A program made the position numbers and the translations under genes. From contig NZ_BMVO01000001.1 in the NCBI RefSeq assembly GCF_014650755.1, forward strand, positions 558,001 through 622,000: 64,000 bases of DNA, read 5' to 3'. This document shows, in pieces, positions 49,309 to 56,805 of the stretch. Each line of letters starts with the position of its first letter. Positions within the stretch are counted from its first letter, which is position 1. This DNA is from Streptomyces chryseus. Its GTDB lineage: Bacteria > Actinomycetota > Actinomycetes > Streptomycetales > Streptomycetaceae. The notes below the pieces were generated by a model. The model was not told where the DNA came from. It searched no databases and saw nothing but the letters and a program-made list of their open reading frames with translations.

Positions 49309-50112
49309 GTGCTCGTGCTCTTGCCGCCGTCCGAAGGAAAGGCCGCCGGCGGCTCCGGCGCGCCCCTGAAGCCGGAGTCCCTGTCGCTGCCGGAGCTGGC
49401 CGGGGCGCGGGCGGCGGTGCTGGACGAGCTGGTGGACCTGTGCGCCGCCGACGAGGAGAAGGCGCGGGTCGTCCTCGGGCTCAGCGAAGGGCTGCGCGGC
49501 GAGGTCGCCAAGAACGTCGGGCTGCGGACCGCCGGGGCGCGTCCCGCCGGAGAGATCTACACCGGTGTGCTGTACGAGGCGCTGGACCTCGCCGGCCTGG
49601 ACGCGGCCGCGCGCGAGCGGGCCCGGCAGTCGCTGCTGGTGTTCTCCGGGCTGTGGGGCGCGGTGGGGATCGGCGACCGGATTCCCTCCTACCGGTGCGC
49701 CATGGGCGTGAAGCTGCCGGGCCTGGGCGCGCTGGGGGCGTACTGGCGCGAGCCGATGGCCGCCGCGATGCCGGTGGCCGCGGGCGACGGGCTGGTGCTC
49801 GACCTGCGCTCGTCGGCGTACACGGCGGCCTGGAAGCCCAAGGGGGACGTGGCGGGGCGCACGGCCACGGTGCGGGTACTGCACGCGCGGGTCGACGCGG
49901 ACGGGGTCGAGAAGCGGTCCGTCGTCAGCCACTTCAACAAGGCGACGAAGGGCCGGATCGTACGGGACCTGCTGGTCGCCGGGGCCGACCCCGCCGGCCC
50001 GGCGGAGCTCGTGTCGGTGCTGCGGGACCTGGGGTACGTCGTGGAGGCGTCGGCGCCGGCGAAGGCGGGCAAGGCGTGGGCGCTGGACGTGGTGGTGACC
50101 CAGATCCACTGA
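49309..50112 (+). CDS. yaaA: Peroxide stress protein YaaA (DUF328)
   Basis: A 267-residue protein of the YaaA family. In E. coli it lowers free iron during peroxide stress and thereby protects DNA. The family opening MLVLLPPSEGKA, ARPAGEIYTGVLYEALDL, LLVFSGLWGAVGIGDRIPSYR, LVLDLRSSAYTAAW and VVSHFNKATKGRIVRDLL are all present. The function in actinobacteria is inferred from the E. coli relative. The start is GTG at 49309, with AAGGAG eight bases upstream. It lies just ahead of the KDPG aldolase gene and the two are separated by a likely regulatory region. Confidence 0.93.
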   Translation: MLVLLPPSEGKAAGGSGAPLKPESLSLPELAGARAAVLDELVDLCAADEEKARVVLGLSEGLRGEVAKNVGLRTAGARPAGEIYTGVLYEALDLAGLDAAARERARQSLLVFSGLWGAVGIGDRIPSYRCAMGVKLPGLGALGAYWREPMAAAMPVAAGDGLVLDLRSSAYTAAWKPKGDVAGRTATVRVLHARVDADGVEKRSVVSHFNKATKGRIVRDLLVAGADPAGPAELVSVLRDLGYVVEASAPAKAGKAWALDVVVTQIH

Positions 50113-50165
50113 GCGTTGCAGGGTGCGCAACGCTCGTTGCGGAGTGCACCTCGCGGCGGCAGGAT
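50111..50165 (+). promoter_or_regulatory. Promoter and repeat/palindrome cluster ahead of the aldolase gene
   Basis: GAGCGTTGC (50111-50119) and GCAACGCTC (50127-50135) form a 9-bp inverted repeat, and GCAACG-CT-CGTTGC (50127-50140) is a second, overlapping palindrome. TTGCGG (50137-50142), 17 bases, CAGGAT (50160-50165) then six bases to ATG 50172 fit a leaderless promoter whose -35 lies inside the palindrome, as for a repressor such as an IclR or GntR protein. Confidence 0.5.
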
Positions 50166-50171
50166 GGCGGC

Positions 50172-50789
50172 ATGACTTCCGTGCTCGACCTCGCGCCCGT
50201 CGTCCCCGTCGTTGTGCTGGAGGACGCCGCCGACGCGGTGCCGCTCGCCCGCGCGCTGGTCGCGGGCGGGCTGCCGGCGATCGAGGTCACGCTGCGGACG
50301 CCCGCCGCGCTCGACGCGATCCGGGCCGTCGCGGCCGAGGTGCCGGACGCGGTGGTCGGCGCCGGCACGGTGACCTCCCCGGCCCAGGTGGCCGACGCGG
50401 TGGCGGCCGGGGCCCGGTTCCTGGTCAGCCCGGGGTGGACGGACGCACTGCTGGACGCGATGGCGGCGTCCGGGGTCCCGTTCCTGCCGGGGGTCTCCAC
50501 GGTGTCGGAGGTCGTGGCGCTGCTGGAGCGCGGCGTGACGGAGATGAAGTTCTTCCCGGCCGAGGCGGCGGGCGGTACGCCGTACCTGAAGTCGCTCGGC
50601 GCCCCGCTGCCCCGGGCCCGCTTCTGCCCGACGGGGGGCATCACCCTGGCGTCGGCGCCGGCGTATCTGGCGCTGGCGAACGTCGGGTGCGTGGGCGGCA
50701 CGTGGATGCTGCCGCCGGACGCGCTGGCCGCGAAGGACTGGGGCCGGGTGCAGACGCTGGCCCGGGAGGCGGCGGGGCTGCGCCGGTAG
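50172..50789 (+). CDS. eda: KDPG/KHG-type aldolase
   Basis: A 205-residue class I aldolase that splits 2-keto-3-deoxy-6-phosphogluconate (or a related keto acid phosphate) to pyruvate and glyceraldehyde 3-phosphate. The family features are PAIEVTLRTPAAL (E38), VGAGTVTSPAQV, and the Schiff-base lysine in EMKFFPAEAAGG (K126), with the phosphate loop CPTGGITLASAPAYLA. ATG 50172 is used. No other Entner-Doudoroff gene is nearby. Overlapping palindromes cover the apparent promoter. The following 0.4 kb is non-coding. Confidence 0.93.
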   Translation: MTSVLDLAPVVPVVVLEDAADAVPLARALVAGGLPAIEVTLRTPAALDAIRAVAAEVPDAVVGAGTVTSPAQVADAVAAGARFLVSPGWTDALLDAMAASGVPFLPGVSTVSEVVALLERGVTEMKFFPAEAAGGTPYLKSLGAPLPRARFCPTGGITLASAPAYLALANVGCVGGTWMLPPDALAAKDWGRVQTLAREAAGLRR

Positions 50790-51182
50790 CGCCTGCGGCG
50801 GGCCTTTCCCCACCCCGCCCCTCCCCGAACCGGGGCAAGCCCCGGACCCCGGACGCCCTCCGGGCGTGTCCTCAAACGCCGGACGGGCTGAAACGGGCCG
50901 GGGTAGCCACTGGGGCTCCGCCCCGGACCCCAGCCGGCAAACGCCGGACGGGCTGACTGCGCCGGAGGGGCCGGGAGTGGCGCCGAGGACCGCGACCGGA
51001 CGACGGCGGGAGGGTGTCGGGACCGTAGGGAGCGGTGTTCGGGACGTAGAGCGTGATGTGTGGGCTGGACGCCGGTAAGGCTTTCAGGCACCCCCGGGCA
51101 TCGCGCCCGAATCATGCAGTCCCGAATGCCGTTCCCGTAGGGCCCGGCACCCGGCACGTGAGACGCGGCCCCACCCAACCGC
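50790..51182. repeat. Non-coding stretch with repeated 19-base element and GC-rich palindromes
   Basis: The 393 bases between the aldolase gene and the RNase H-phosphatase stop contain no credible gene. An identical 19-mer, CAAACGCCGGACGGGCTGA, occurs at 50873-50891 and 50938-50956; between the two lie GGGGC-TCC-GCCCC (50912-50924) and other GC-rich arms. Elements of this wording recur between genes in many Streptomyces chromosomes (recalled). They may act as terminators or simple dispersed repeats. Confidence 0.7.
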
Positions 51183-52433
51183 TCAGCGCAGGTGCGACGT
51201 GTCGTTCAGCAGGCGCAGCGACGCGTTGCCGTCCGCGTAGTACGCCACCGCCGACAGCGACGCCGCCGAGAGTTCCATGCGGAACAGGGACTCGGGCGGG
51301 GCGCCCAGCGCCAGGCGTACCAGGGTCTTGACCGGTGTCACATGCGTGACGACCAGGACCGTGCGGCCCGCGCAGCGGGCGATCAGCTTGTCGCGGGCCG
51401 TCGACACCCGCCGCGCCACCGACGCGAAGCTCTCGCCGCCCCCGGTCGGCGCCGCCTTCGGGGAGGCCAGCCACGCGTCCAGGTCCGCCGGGTACCGCTC
51501 GCGGACCTCGGCGAAGGTCAGGCCCTCCCACGCCCCGAAGTCAGTCTCGCGCAGGCCCTCTTCGACGCGTACGTCGAGTCCGAGCCGCGCCGCCACCACG
51601 TCAGCCGTCTGGCGGCACCGCCGCAGTGGCGAGCTGACGATCTCCTGGACGGTGCCGCGCGCGGCCAGCGTCGTGGCGACCGCCTCGGCCTGGCGGCGGC
51701 CGACCGCCGAGAGCTCCGGGTCGGATCCGCCGCTCCCGGAGAACCGCTTCTCGGGGGTGAGCGCCGTCTCCCCGTGCCGCAGGAGCACGAACGTCGCGGG
51801 CGCGCCGAGGTCGGCCGCGGCGCCCCAGCCCACAGCGGGCGCGGTGACGGGCTCGGCCTCGGACGCTTCCGGCAGGGTCAGCGGCTCGGGCACCGCCGCG
51901 GCGCGCCCCAGCGCCGCACGGGCCTTGGCGGCGCCGGCCGCCGCGTCGCCCACCACGCGCGGCGCGGCGGCGGCGCGGGGTGCGAGGTCGGCCGTGGAGG
52001 CCGACGGCTCCCACTGCTTGCCCTTCTTGCCCGCGTCCATCGCCTCGTTGGCGAGCCGGTCGGCGTGCTTGTTCTTCTCGCGCGGGATCCACTCGTAGGT
52101 GACCCGGACGCGCGGGAAGACCGTCGCGGCCTCGGCGGCCAGCGGCTTCATGTCCGGGTGCTTGATCTTCCAGCGGCCGGACATCTGCTCGACGACGAGC
52201 TTGGAGTCCATGCGGACATGGACGGTCGCGTCCGGCGCCAGCGCGTGCGCGGCGCGCAGGCCGGCGATCAGCCCCTTGTACTCCGCGACGTTGTTCGTGG
52301 CGACGCCGATGTACTCGGCGGCCTCGGCGAGCGTCTCCCCCGTCTGCGGGTCGAGGACGACCGCGCCGTAGCCGGCGGGGCCCGGGTTGCCCCGGGAGCC
52401 GCCGTCGGCCTCGACGACGAAGCTGCGTCCCAC
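51183..52433 (-). CDS. Bifunctional RNase H / acid phosphatase
   Basis: A 416-residue fusion. The N-terminal RNase HI-type domain (1-135) has the catalytic acids D10 (FVVEADGGSRGN), E51 (NNVAEYKGL), D76 (RMDSKLVVEQM) and D125 (KHADRLANEA), and would cut RNA in RNA-DNA hybrids. A linker of Ala-rich helix follows (about 140-210), then a histidine-phosphatase domain from about 213 with RHGET (219-223), SPLRRCRQTADV and VTHVTPVKTLVR; it relates to CobC-type and phosphoglycerate mutase-like enzymes. Homologs in Mycobacterium and S. coelicolor are known as RNase H-CobC fusions. The start is GTG at 52433, two bases after the zinc-ribbon gene's stop. Confidence 0.94.
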   Translation of the reverse strand: MGRSFVVEADGGSRGNPGPAGYGAVVLDPQTGETLAEAAEYIGVATNNVAEYKGLIAGLRAAHALAPDATVHVRMDSKLVVEQMSGRWKIKHPDMKPLAAEAATVFPRVRVTYEWIPREKNKHADRLANEAMDAGKKGKQWEPSASTADLAPRAAAAPRVVGDAAAGAAKARAALGRAAAVPEPLTLPEASEAEPVTAPAVGWGAAADLGAPATFVLLRHGETALTPEKRFSGSGGSDPELSAVGRRQAEAVATTLAARGTVQEIVSSPLRRCRQTADVVAARLGLDVRVEEGLRETDFGAWEGLTFAEVRERYPADLDAWLASPKAAPTGGGESFASVARRVSTARDKLIARCAGRTVLVVTHVTPVKTLVRLALGAPPESLFRMELSAASLSAVAYYADGNASLRLLNDTSHLR

Positions 52434-52435
52434 GG

Positions 52436-53179
52436 CTACAGGCCGGACTCGGAGGTACGGACCAGGATGCGGCGGCAGTTCTCGCAGCGCACCACCGTGT
52501 CGGGGGCGGCGGCCCGCACCTCGTTGACCTCGGTGATGTTGAGCTCCAGCTGGCAGCCCTCGCAGCGGCGCTGGTAGAGGCGGGCCGCGCCGACGCCGCC
52601 GGACTGGAGGCGGAGCTTCTCGTACAGCTTGAGGAGGTCGGCGGGGATCGTCGCGGAGGCGACCTCGCGCTCCTTGGTGACCGTGGCGGCCTCGCCGTCG
52701 ATCTGCTGGGTGGCGGCGTCGCGGCGCGCGGTCGCGTCGTCGGCCTTGGCCTGGACGGACGACACGCGCTCGGTCAGCTCGGCGACGCGCTCCTGGATGG
52801 ACTCGCGGCGCTCCATGACCTCCAGGACGACATCCTCCAGGTCGCCCTGGCGCTTGGCGAGGGAGACGAGTTCGCGCTGGAGGTTCTCCAGGTCCTTGGG
52901 CGACGAGACGGCGCCCGAGTCGAGGCGCTGCTGGTCGCGCGCGGCGCGCTGGCGGACCTGGTCGACGTCCTGCTCGGCCTTGGTCTGCTCGCGGGTGGTG
53001 TCGCTCTCCTCGGTCTGCGCGGCGACCAGCAGGTCGCGAAGCTGCGCGAGGTCCTTGGTGAGCGATTCGAGCTCGGCGTGCTCGGGCAGGGAGGTGCGCC
53101 GGTGGGCGAGCTGGGACAGGCGCAGATCGAGGGCCTGTACGTCGAGGAGACGGATCTGGTCGGCGGGCGCGGCGTTCAG
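52436..53179 (-). CDS. C4-type zinc-ribbon coiled-coil protein (CT398-like), CTG start
   Basis: A 247-residue protein with a long coiled-coil N-terminal part followed by a C-terminal zinc ribbon. The first residues, NAAPADQIRLLDVQALDLRL, match the usual actinobacterial start. From about residue 125 the coiled coil continues (MERRESIQERVAELTERVSSV), and the end holds RRCEGCQLELN and VVRCENCRRIL, two CxxC pairs for zinc. No ATG, GTG or TTG is in frame near the true N-terminus; a stop codon lies eight codons further upstream. CTG at 53179 is placed seven bases after TGGAG and overlaps the stop of the Nif3 gene (CTGA). A first ATG at 52816 would lose half the protein. Confidence 0.87.
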   Translation of the reverse strand: MNAAPADQIRLLDVQALDLRLSQLAHRRTSLPEHAELESLTKDLAQLRDLLVAAQTEESDTTREQTKAEQDVDQVRQRAARDQQRLDSGAVSSPKDLENLQRELVSLAKRQGDLEDVVLEVMERRESIQERVAELTERVSSVQAKADDATARRDAATQQIDGEAATVTKEREVASATIPADLLKLYEKLRLQSGGVGAARLYQRRCEGCQLELNITEVNEVRAAAPDTVVRCENCRRILVRTSESGL

Positions 53180-54060
53180 TTGGGGGCTCCAGAAGAATCA
53201 AGGGGGGCGCGCGATGCGCTCGTCGGAAGGGTGGTGGTGGGGGCGTGGTGGGAGGTCCAGGGGTCGGTGACGGTCTTCGACACGTGGACGCGCAGGTCCC
53301 ACCCATGGCGGTCGGAGATCTCGTCCAGCTGGGCGGCGGCCTGCTCGCACCAGGGCCATTCGGTGGCCCAGTGCGCGGCGTCGATCAGCGCGAGGGGGGT
53401 CTGTTCCCGGGCCTCGGAGGCCGGGTGGTGGCGCAGGTCGGCCGTGACGAAGGCGTCGACGCCGGCCGCTCGTACGTCGGCGAACAGGCTGTCGCCGGAG
53501 CCGCCGCTGACGGCCACCTTGCTGATGAGCGCGTCCGGGTCGCCGGCCACGCGGATGCCCTGCGCGGTGGCGGGCAGCCGGGCCGCGACGCGGGCGGCGA
53601 AGTGGCCGAGGGTGGCCGGAGGGTCCAGCTCGCAGACCCGGCCGAGGCCGCGCCGGCCCTGTGCGTCGGTGGGGTCGGGCACCAGCGGCCCGGTCACCCG
53701 CAGGTCCAGGGCGCCGGCGAGGGCGTCGGAGACCCCGGGGTCGGCGCTGTCGGCGTTGGTGTGGGCGACGTGCAGCGCGATGTCGTTCTTGATCAGGGTG
53801 TGCACGGCACGGCCCTTGAAGGTGGACGCCGCGACCGTCGTCGTACCGCGCAGATAGAGCGGGTGGTGGGTGACGAGGAGGTTCGCGCCGAGCCGTACGG
53901 CCTCGTCGACGGTCTCCTGGACCGGGTCGACGGCGAACAGCACCCGGGTCACCTCGGCGTCGGGGTCGCCGCAGACCGTACCGACCGCGTCCCAGCTCTC
54001 GGCCCGCTCGGGGGGCCAGAGGGCGTCGAGCGCGGCGATGACTTCAGACAGACGGGGCAC
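53176..54060 (-). CDS. Nif3-like dinuclear metal-centre hexameric protein
   Basis: A 294-residue GTP-cyclohydrolase-I-type-2/Nif3 family protein; it assembles into a hexameric ring with two metals per subunit, role unclear. The metal-site residues lie in LLVTHHPLYLRG, ALHVAHTNAD and, near the C-terminus, ALIDAAHWATEWPWCEQ. The inserted middle segment matches the family. The start GTG at 54060 lies six bases behind TAACCT (54067-54072, minus) with no ribosome site: likely leaderless. Its last four bases overlap the zinc-ribbon gene, forming a tight three-gene operon Nif3, zinc ribbon, RNase H-phosphatase. Confidence 0.92.
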   Translation of the reverse strand: MPRLSEVIAALDALWPPERAESWDAVGTVCGDPDAEVTRVLFAVDPVQETVDEAVRLGANLLVTHHPLYLRGTTTVAASTFKGRAVHTLIKNDIALHVAHTNADSADPGVSDALAGALDLRVTGPLVPDPTDAQGRRGLGRVCELDPPATLGHFAARVAARLPATAQGIRVAGDPDALISKVAVSGGSGDSLFADVRAAGVDAFVTADLRHHPASEAREQTPLALIDAAHWATEWPWCEQAAAQLDEISDRHGWDLRVHVSKTVTDPWTSHHAPTTTLPTSASRAPLDSSGAPN

Positions 54061-54297
54061 GCAGACAGGTTACCTGCGACGAGTGCCCCGCCCACCATGG
54101 CGTACGCGGCCCGCTCGGCCGGGGCCCGCAGGGGACGGGAACGCCAGCTTTGTCGACATGGGGACTCTCCCAGCACACCAGCCCCCGCGACCTCAGCGGA
54201 ATCGGACAGCGGCCACCCTTATGTGTGAAGTGCGCGGTCTCGTGTTGTTCGGCAGGAAGTGCGAAAACTAGCTTCGTTCGCCGGAGGTGATGGCCTG

Positions 54298-55461
54298 ATG
54301 ACGGCCTGTGCCATCGAGACCGCGGCCGACGGTGACGCGGTGCGTGAGGCGGTGTTCACGATCGCCGCCGACGGTTCGTACGCCGCGCGGCTGGCCGGTG
54401 AGGGCGACGCGCGGTTCCCCGAGCGGTGGACGCTGGACGGCCCCGAGCCGTACGCCGTGCCCCTGCCGGCCGACCAGCCCGAGGAGCCGGACACCGGGCT
54501 GCTGCCGCTGGCGGACGGGCGGGTGCTGATCCACCGCCGCCAGGGAGGCGCCTCGCACGCCTTCGGTGGTGGCGCGGGGCGGCACTCCTTCTCGCTGCTG
54601 TATCCGACGGGGCCGCGCACCGGGGAGCTGCCGGTGGGCACGGTCGAGTGCGAGCGGCTGGAACTGCTGCCGCCGGCGCCGGACGGCTCGCGGGCGTACG
54701 CCCTGTCCGTCGGCGAACGGTCCACGACCGTGTGGCAGGTGGCGGGCGGCGCCTTCGGCCCGGAGTACGTCGCCGAGGTCGCGGGGCGCTGCTCGGGTGG
54801 CGTCTGGCTCGACCGTACGGGCCGGATGCTCGCCCTGGACCGGGAGGCCGACGGGGTGACGAAGGCGGTGGCGGTCGACCTGGAGCGGGGCGGGGAGGTC
54901 ACGCCGCTGCTGCAGATCGCGGAGGGCAGCAACGACCGGCTGCTGCTGGCCGATCCGGACAGCGGGCTGCTGCTGATCCGGTCGGACGCGCCGGGGCGCG
55001 ACCGGCTGGGCTGGGGGGTGCTGGGCAGCATGCTGCCGGTGCGCTTCCCTGAGTGCCTGGCGCCGGCCGACTGCGCGGTGGCGCCGTTCGCGGTGCAGCC
55101 GGGGCAGGTGCTGACGCCGGAGAGCTGCGCGGTGGCGCTGCGGATCGACGGGGCGGCGGGGAGCTGGGTCGGGGTGTGGCGCCCTTCGGGGCGGAGGCTG
55201 CATCACCTGGCGGGGCCCGAGGGGTGGTTGGCGGGGGCCGGGCTCTGGACTCCGCGGGGGGTGCTGCGACTGCCGTACGCGACGGGGGCGGTGCCGTGCG
55301 GGGTGGCGCGGATCGAGGCCCCCCAGGACGTGGTGATCACCGAACCCGCACAAGCGGAACGCGCAGGTGGGGAACCGTTCGAGGCCCCGGACACTCCTGT
55401 GGTGTGCAAGCCCGTACCGCTCCAGCAGGCACCCCTCACCGGGCGCGGGGCCCGTGGTTAG
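54298..55461 (+). CDS. Propeller-like hypothetical protein
   Basis: A 387-residue soluble protein of unrecognised family. ATG 54298 is taken because GGAGGTGA lies seven bases upstream, an almost perfect ribosome site; an upstream in-frame GTG (54259) lacks one. The sequence shows repeated strand pairs with conserved Gly, Asp and Trp (AVREAVFTIAADGSYAARLAG, RSTTVWQVAGG, GRMLALDREADGVTKAVAVDLERGG, DRLLLADPDSGLLLIRSDAP), like WD40/YVTN propellers, and no signal or membrane helix, so it is cytoplasmic. It is divergent from the Nif3 operon. Function unknown; likely a scaffolding or binding role. Confidence 0.72.
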   Translation: MTACAIETAADGDAVREAVFTIAADGSYAARLAGEGDARFPERWTLDGPEPYAVPLPADQPEEPDTGLLPLADGRVLIHRRQGGASHAFGGGAGRHSFSLLYPTGPRTGELPVGTVECERLELLPPAPDGSRAYALSVGERSTTVWQVAGGAFGPEYVAEVAGRCSGGVWLDRTGRMLALDREADGVTKAVAVDLERGGEVTPLLQIAEGSNDRLLLADPDSGLLLIRSDAPGRDRLGWGVLGSMLPVRFPECLAPADCAVAPFAVQPGQVLTPESCAVALRIDGAAGSWVGVWRPSGRRLHHLAGPEGWLAGAGLWTPRGVLRLPYATGAVPCGVARIEAPQDVVITEPAQAERAGGEPFEAPDTPVVCKPVPLQQAPLTGRGARG

Positions 55462-55572
55462 ACTCGGTCCGGCCGGGCCGCGCGGTCGTTTCAGCCGGGT
55501 GCCGGTGGTGACGGCGGGGCGGGCCTTGCACCACGTGAAAGCGATCGAAGCGATTCCAGGGGATCTCCCAAC

Positions 55573-55725
55573 ATGTCTGACGCACGAACCGACACGACCC
55601 AGACGCGGCCGCAGCCTTCGGCCGCCGGACGGGACGACGCCGGCCGCTCCGGAAAGCACCGAGGGGGTGCGGCCACGACGGAGGACGCCGCCGCTCCGGC
55701 GCACGGCCGCCACCGCCGGGCGTAG
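55573..55725 (+). CDS. Small basic 50-residue protein
   Basis: A 50-residue hydrophilic protein that starts MSDARTDTTQTRPQPSAAG and holds two basic motifs, SGKHRGG and, at the end, HGRHRRA. Proteins of this build (SGKHRG and GRHRRP) recur in Streptomyces, as I recall. AGGGGAT lies about 10 bases upstream of the ATG. It is intrinsically disordered in appearance and could bind nucleic acid or a protein partner. It precedes two very strong hairpins. Small size makes the call moderate. Confidence 0.6.
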   Translation: MSDARTDTTQTRPQPSAAGRDDAGRSGKHRGGAATTEDAAAPAHGRHRRA

Positions 55726-55736
55726 TACGCCGCCCC

Positions 55737-55759
55737 GCCCCGGGGCGCCGCCCCGGGGC
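55737..55759. terminator. Palindromic hairpin
   Basis: GCCCCGGGGCG (55737-55747) and CGCCCCGGGGC (55749-55759) are perfect inverted arms around a single C; it lies 12 bases past the small basic gene. Confidence 0.5.
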
Positions 55760-55766
55760 CGAGCCC

Positions 55767-55828
55767 TCGCCCGCCGGGCGGGCCGGACCGCGCCGCGCAG
55801 CGGTGCGTCCGGCCCGCCCGGCGGGCGA
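55767..55828. terminator. Very strong bidirectional hairpin (22-bp stem)
   Basis: The arm at 55767-55788 (TCGCCCGCCGGGCGG...) and that at 55807-55828 are perfectly complementary over 22 bases, with an 18-base loop. It lies between the small basic gene and the stop of the opposing SDR gene (55838) and would stop transcription from both sides. Confidence 0.85.
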
Positions 55829-55837
55829 CCGGGGGCC

Positions 55838-56794
55838 TCACCCCCGCTTGAGGCCCAGCACCTCCGCCGCCGCGAACGTCTCGTGCGGGGGGCGGTCCTC
55901 GAAGTACGGCGTCAGCCGCTCCGTCAGCTCCTCGTACGAGAACGCCTCCTTCGCGGTGTCGAACTTGGCCGCGACCCGCGGGCGTTCCATGACCGCGACC
56001 ATGCCGCCGTGCACGACGAGCAACTGGCCGTTGACCTTCGCGGCGGCGGGCGACGCCAGGTAGCCGACCAGCGGGGAGACGTGCTCGGGGGCGAGCGCGT
56101 CGAGTTCGCCCCCGGCCGGCTCCGCGAAGCCGGCGAACACGTCCTGCGTCATGCGGGTCCGCGCGCGCGGGCAGATCGCGTTGGCCGTCACGCCGTACTT
56201 GCCCAGCGCCAGCGCCGTCGACGTGGTGAGTCCGACGATGCCGCCCTTGGCCGCCGCGTAGTTGGGCTGCCCCGCCGAGCCCGCCAGGTACGCCTCCGAG
56301 GACGTGTTGACGATCCGGCCGTAGACCGGGCCGCCCGCCGCCTTCGAGCGGGCCCGCCAGTGCGCCGCCGCGAAGTGGGTGGTGCTGAAGTGGCCCTTCA
56401 GGTGGACGCGGACGACCGAGTCCCACTCGTCCTCGGTCATCGAGAAGATCATCCGGTCGCGGAGGATCCCGGCGTTGTTGACGAGGATGTCCAGCTTTCC
56501 GTACGTGTCGACGGCCAGCCCGACCAGTTCCCCGGCCTGCGCGTGGTCCGACACGTCGCCGAGGTGGGCCACGGCCCGCCCGCCGGCCGCCCGGATCTCG
56601 GCGGCCACCTCCTCGGCCGGCGCCGCCGACGCCTCGCCCGAGCCGTCGCGCCCGGGCTGCCCGTAGTCGTTGACGACGAGGTCCGCGCCGAGCCGGGCCA
56701 GTTCCAGGGCCTCGGCGCGGCCGAGGCCGCGGCCCGCGCCGGTGACGATCGCGCACAGGCCGTCGAGCGGCGGCGCTCCCGGTGACAGTGACAT
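55838..56794 (-). CDS. SDR-family 3-hydroxyacyl-CoA-type dehydrogenase
   Basis: A 318-residue short-chain dehydrogenase like the N-terminal unit of eukaryotic peroxisomal multifunctional enzyme 2 (17-beta-hydroxysteroid dehydrogenase type 4). It has TGAGRGLG (18-25), NDYGQPGRDGSGEA, the characteristic insertion of the MFE-2 group, NNAG (106-109), NTSSEAYL (S165), and YAAAK (179-183). The C-terminal extension of about 50 residues (MERPRVAAKFDTAKEAFSYEELTERLTPYF) is also of that type. It would oxidise 3-hydroxyacyl-CoA, perhaps with a steroid or branched chain. ATG 56794 lies 11 bases after the ADH stop: third gene of an operon. Confidence 0.88.
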   Translation of the reverse strand: MSLSPGAPPLDGLCAIVTGAGRGLGRAEALELARLGADLVVNDYGQPGRDGSGEASAAPAEEVAAEIRAAGGRAVAHLGDVSDHAQAGELVGLAVDTYGKLDILVNNAGILRDRMIFSMTEDEWDSVVRVHLKGHFSTTHFAAAHWRARSKAAGGPVYGRIVNTSSEAYLAGSAGQPNYAAAKGGIVGLTTSTALALGKYGVTANAICPRARTRMTQDVFAGFAEPAGGELDALAPEHVSPLVGYLASPAAAKVNGQLLVVHGGMVAVMERPRVAAKFDTAKEAFSYEELTERLTPYFEDRPPHETFAAAEVLGLKRG

Positions 56795-56805
56795 CCGCCG
56801 CCCCC

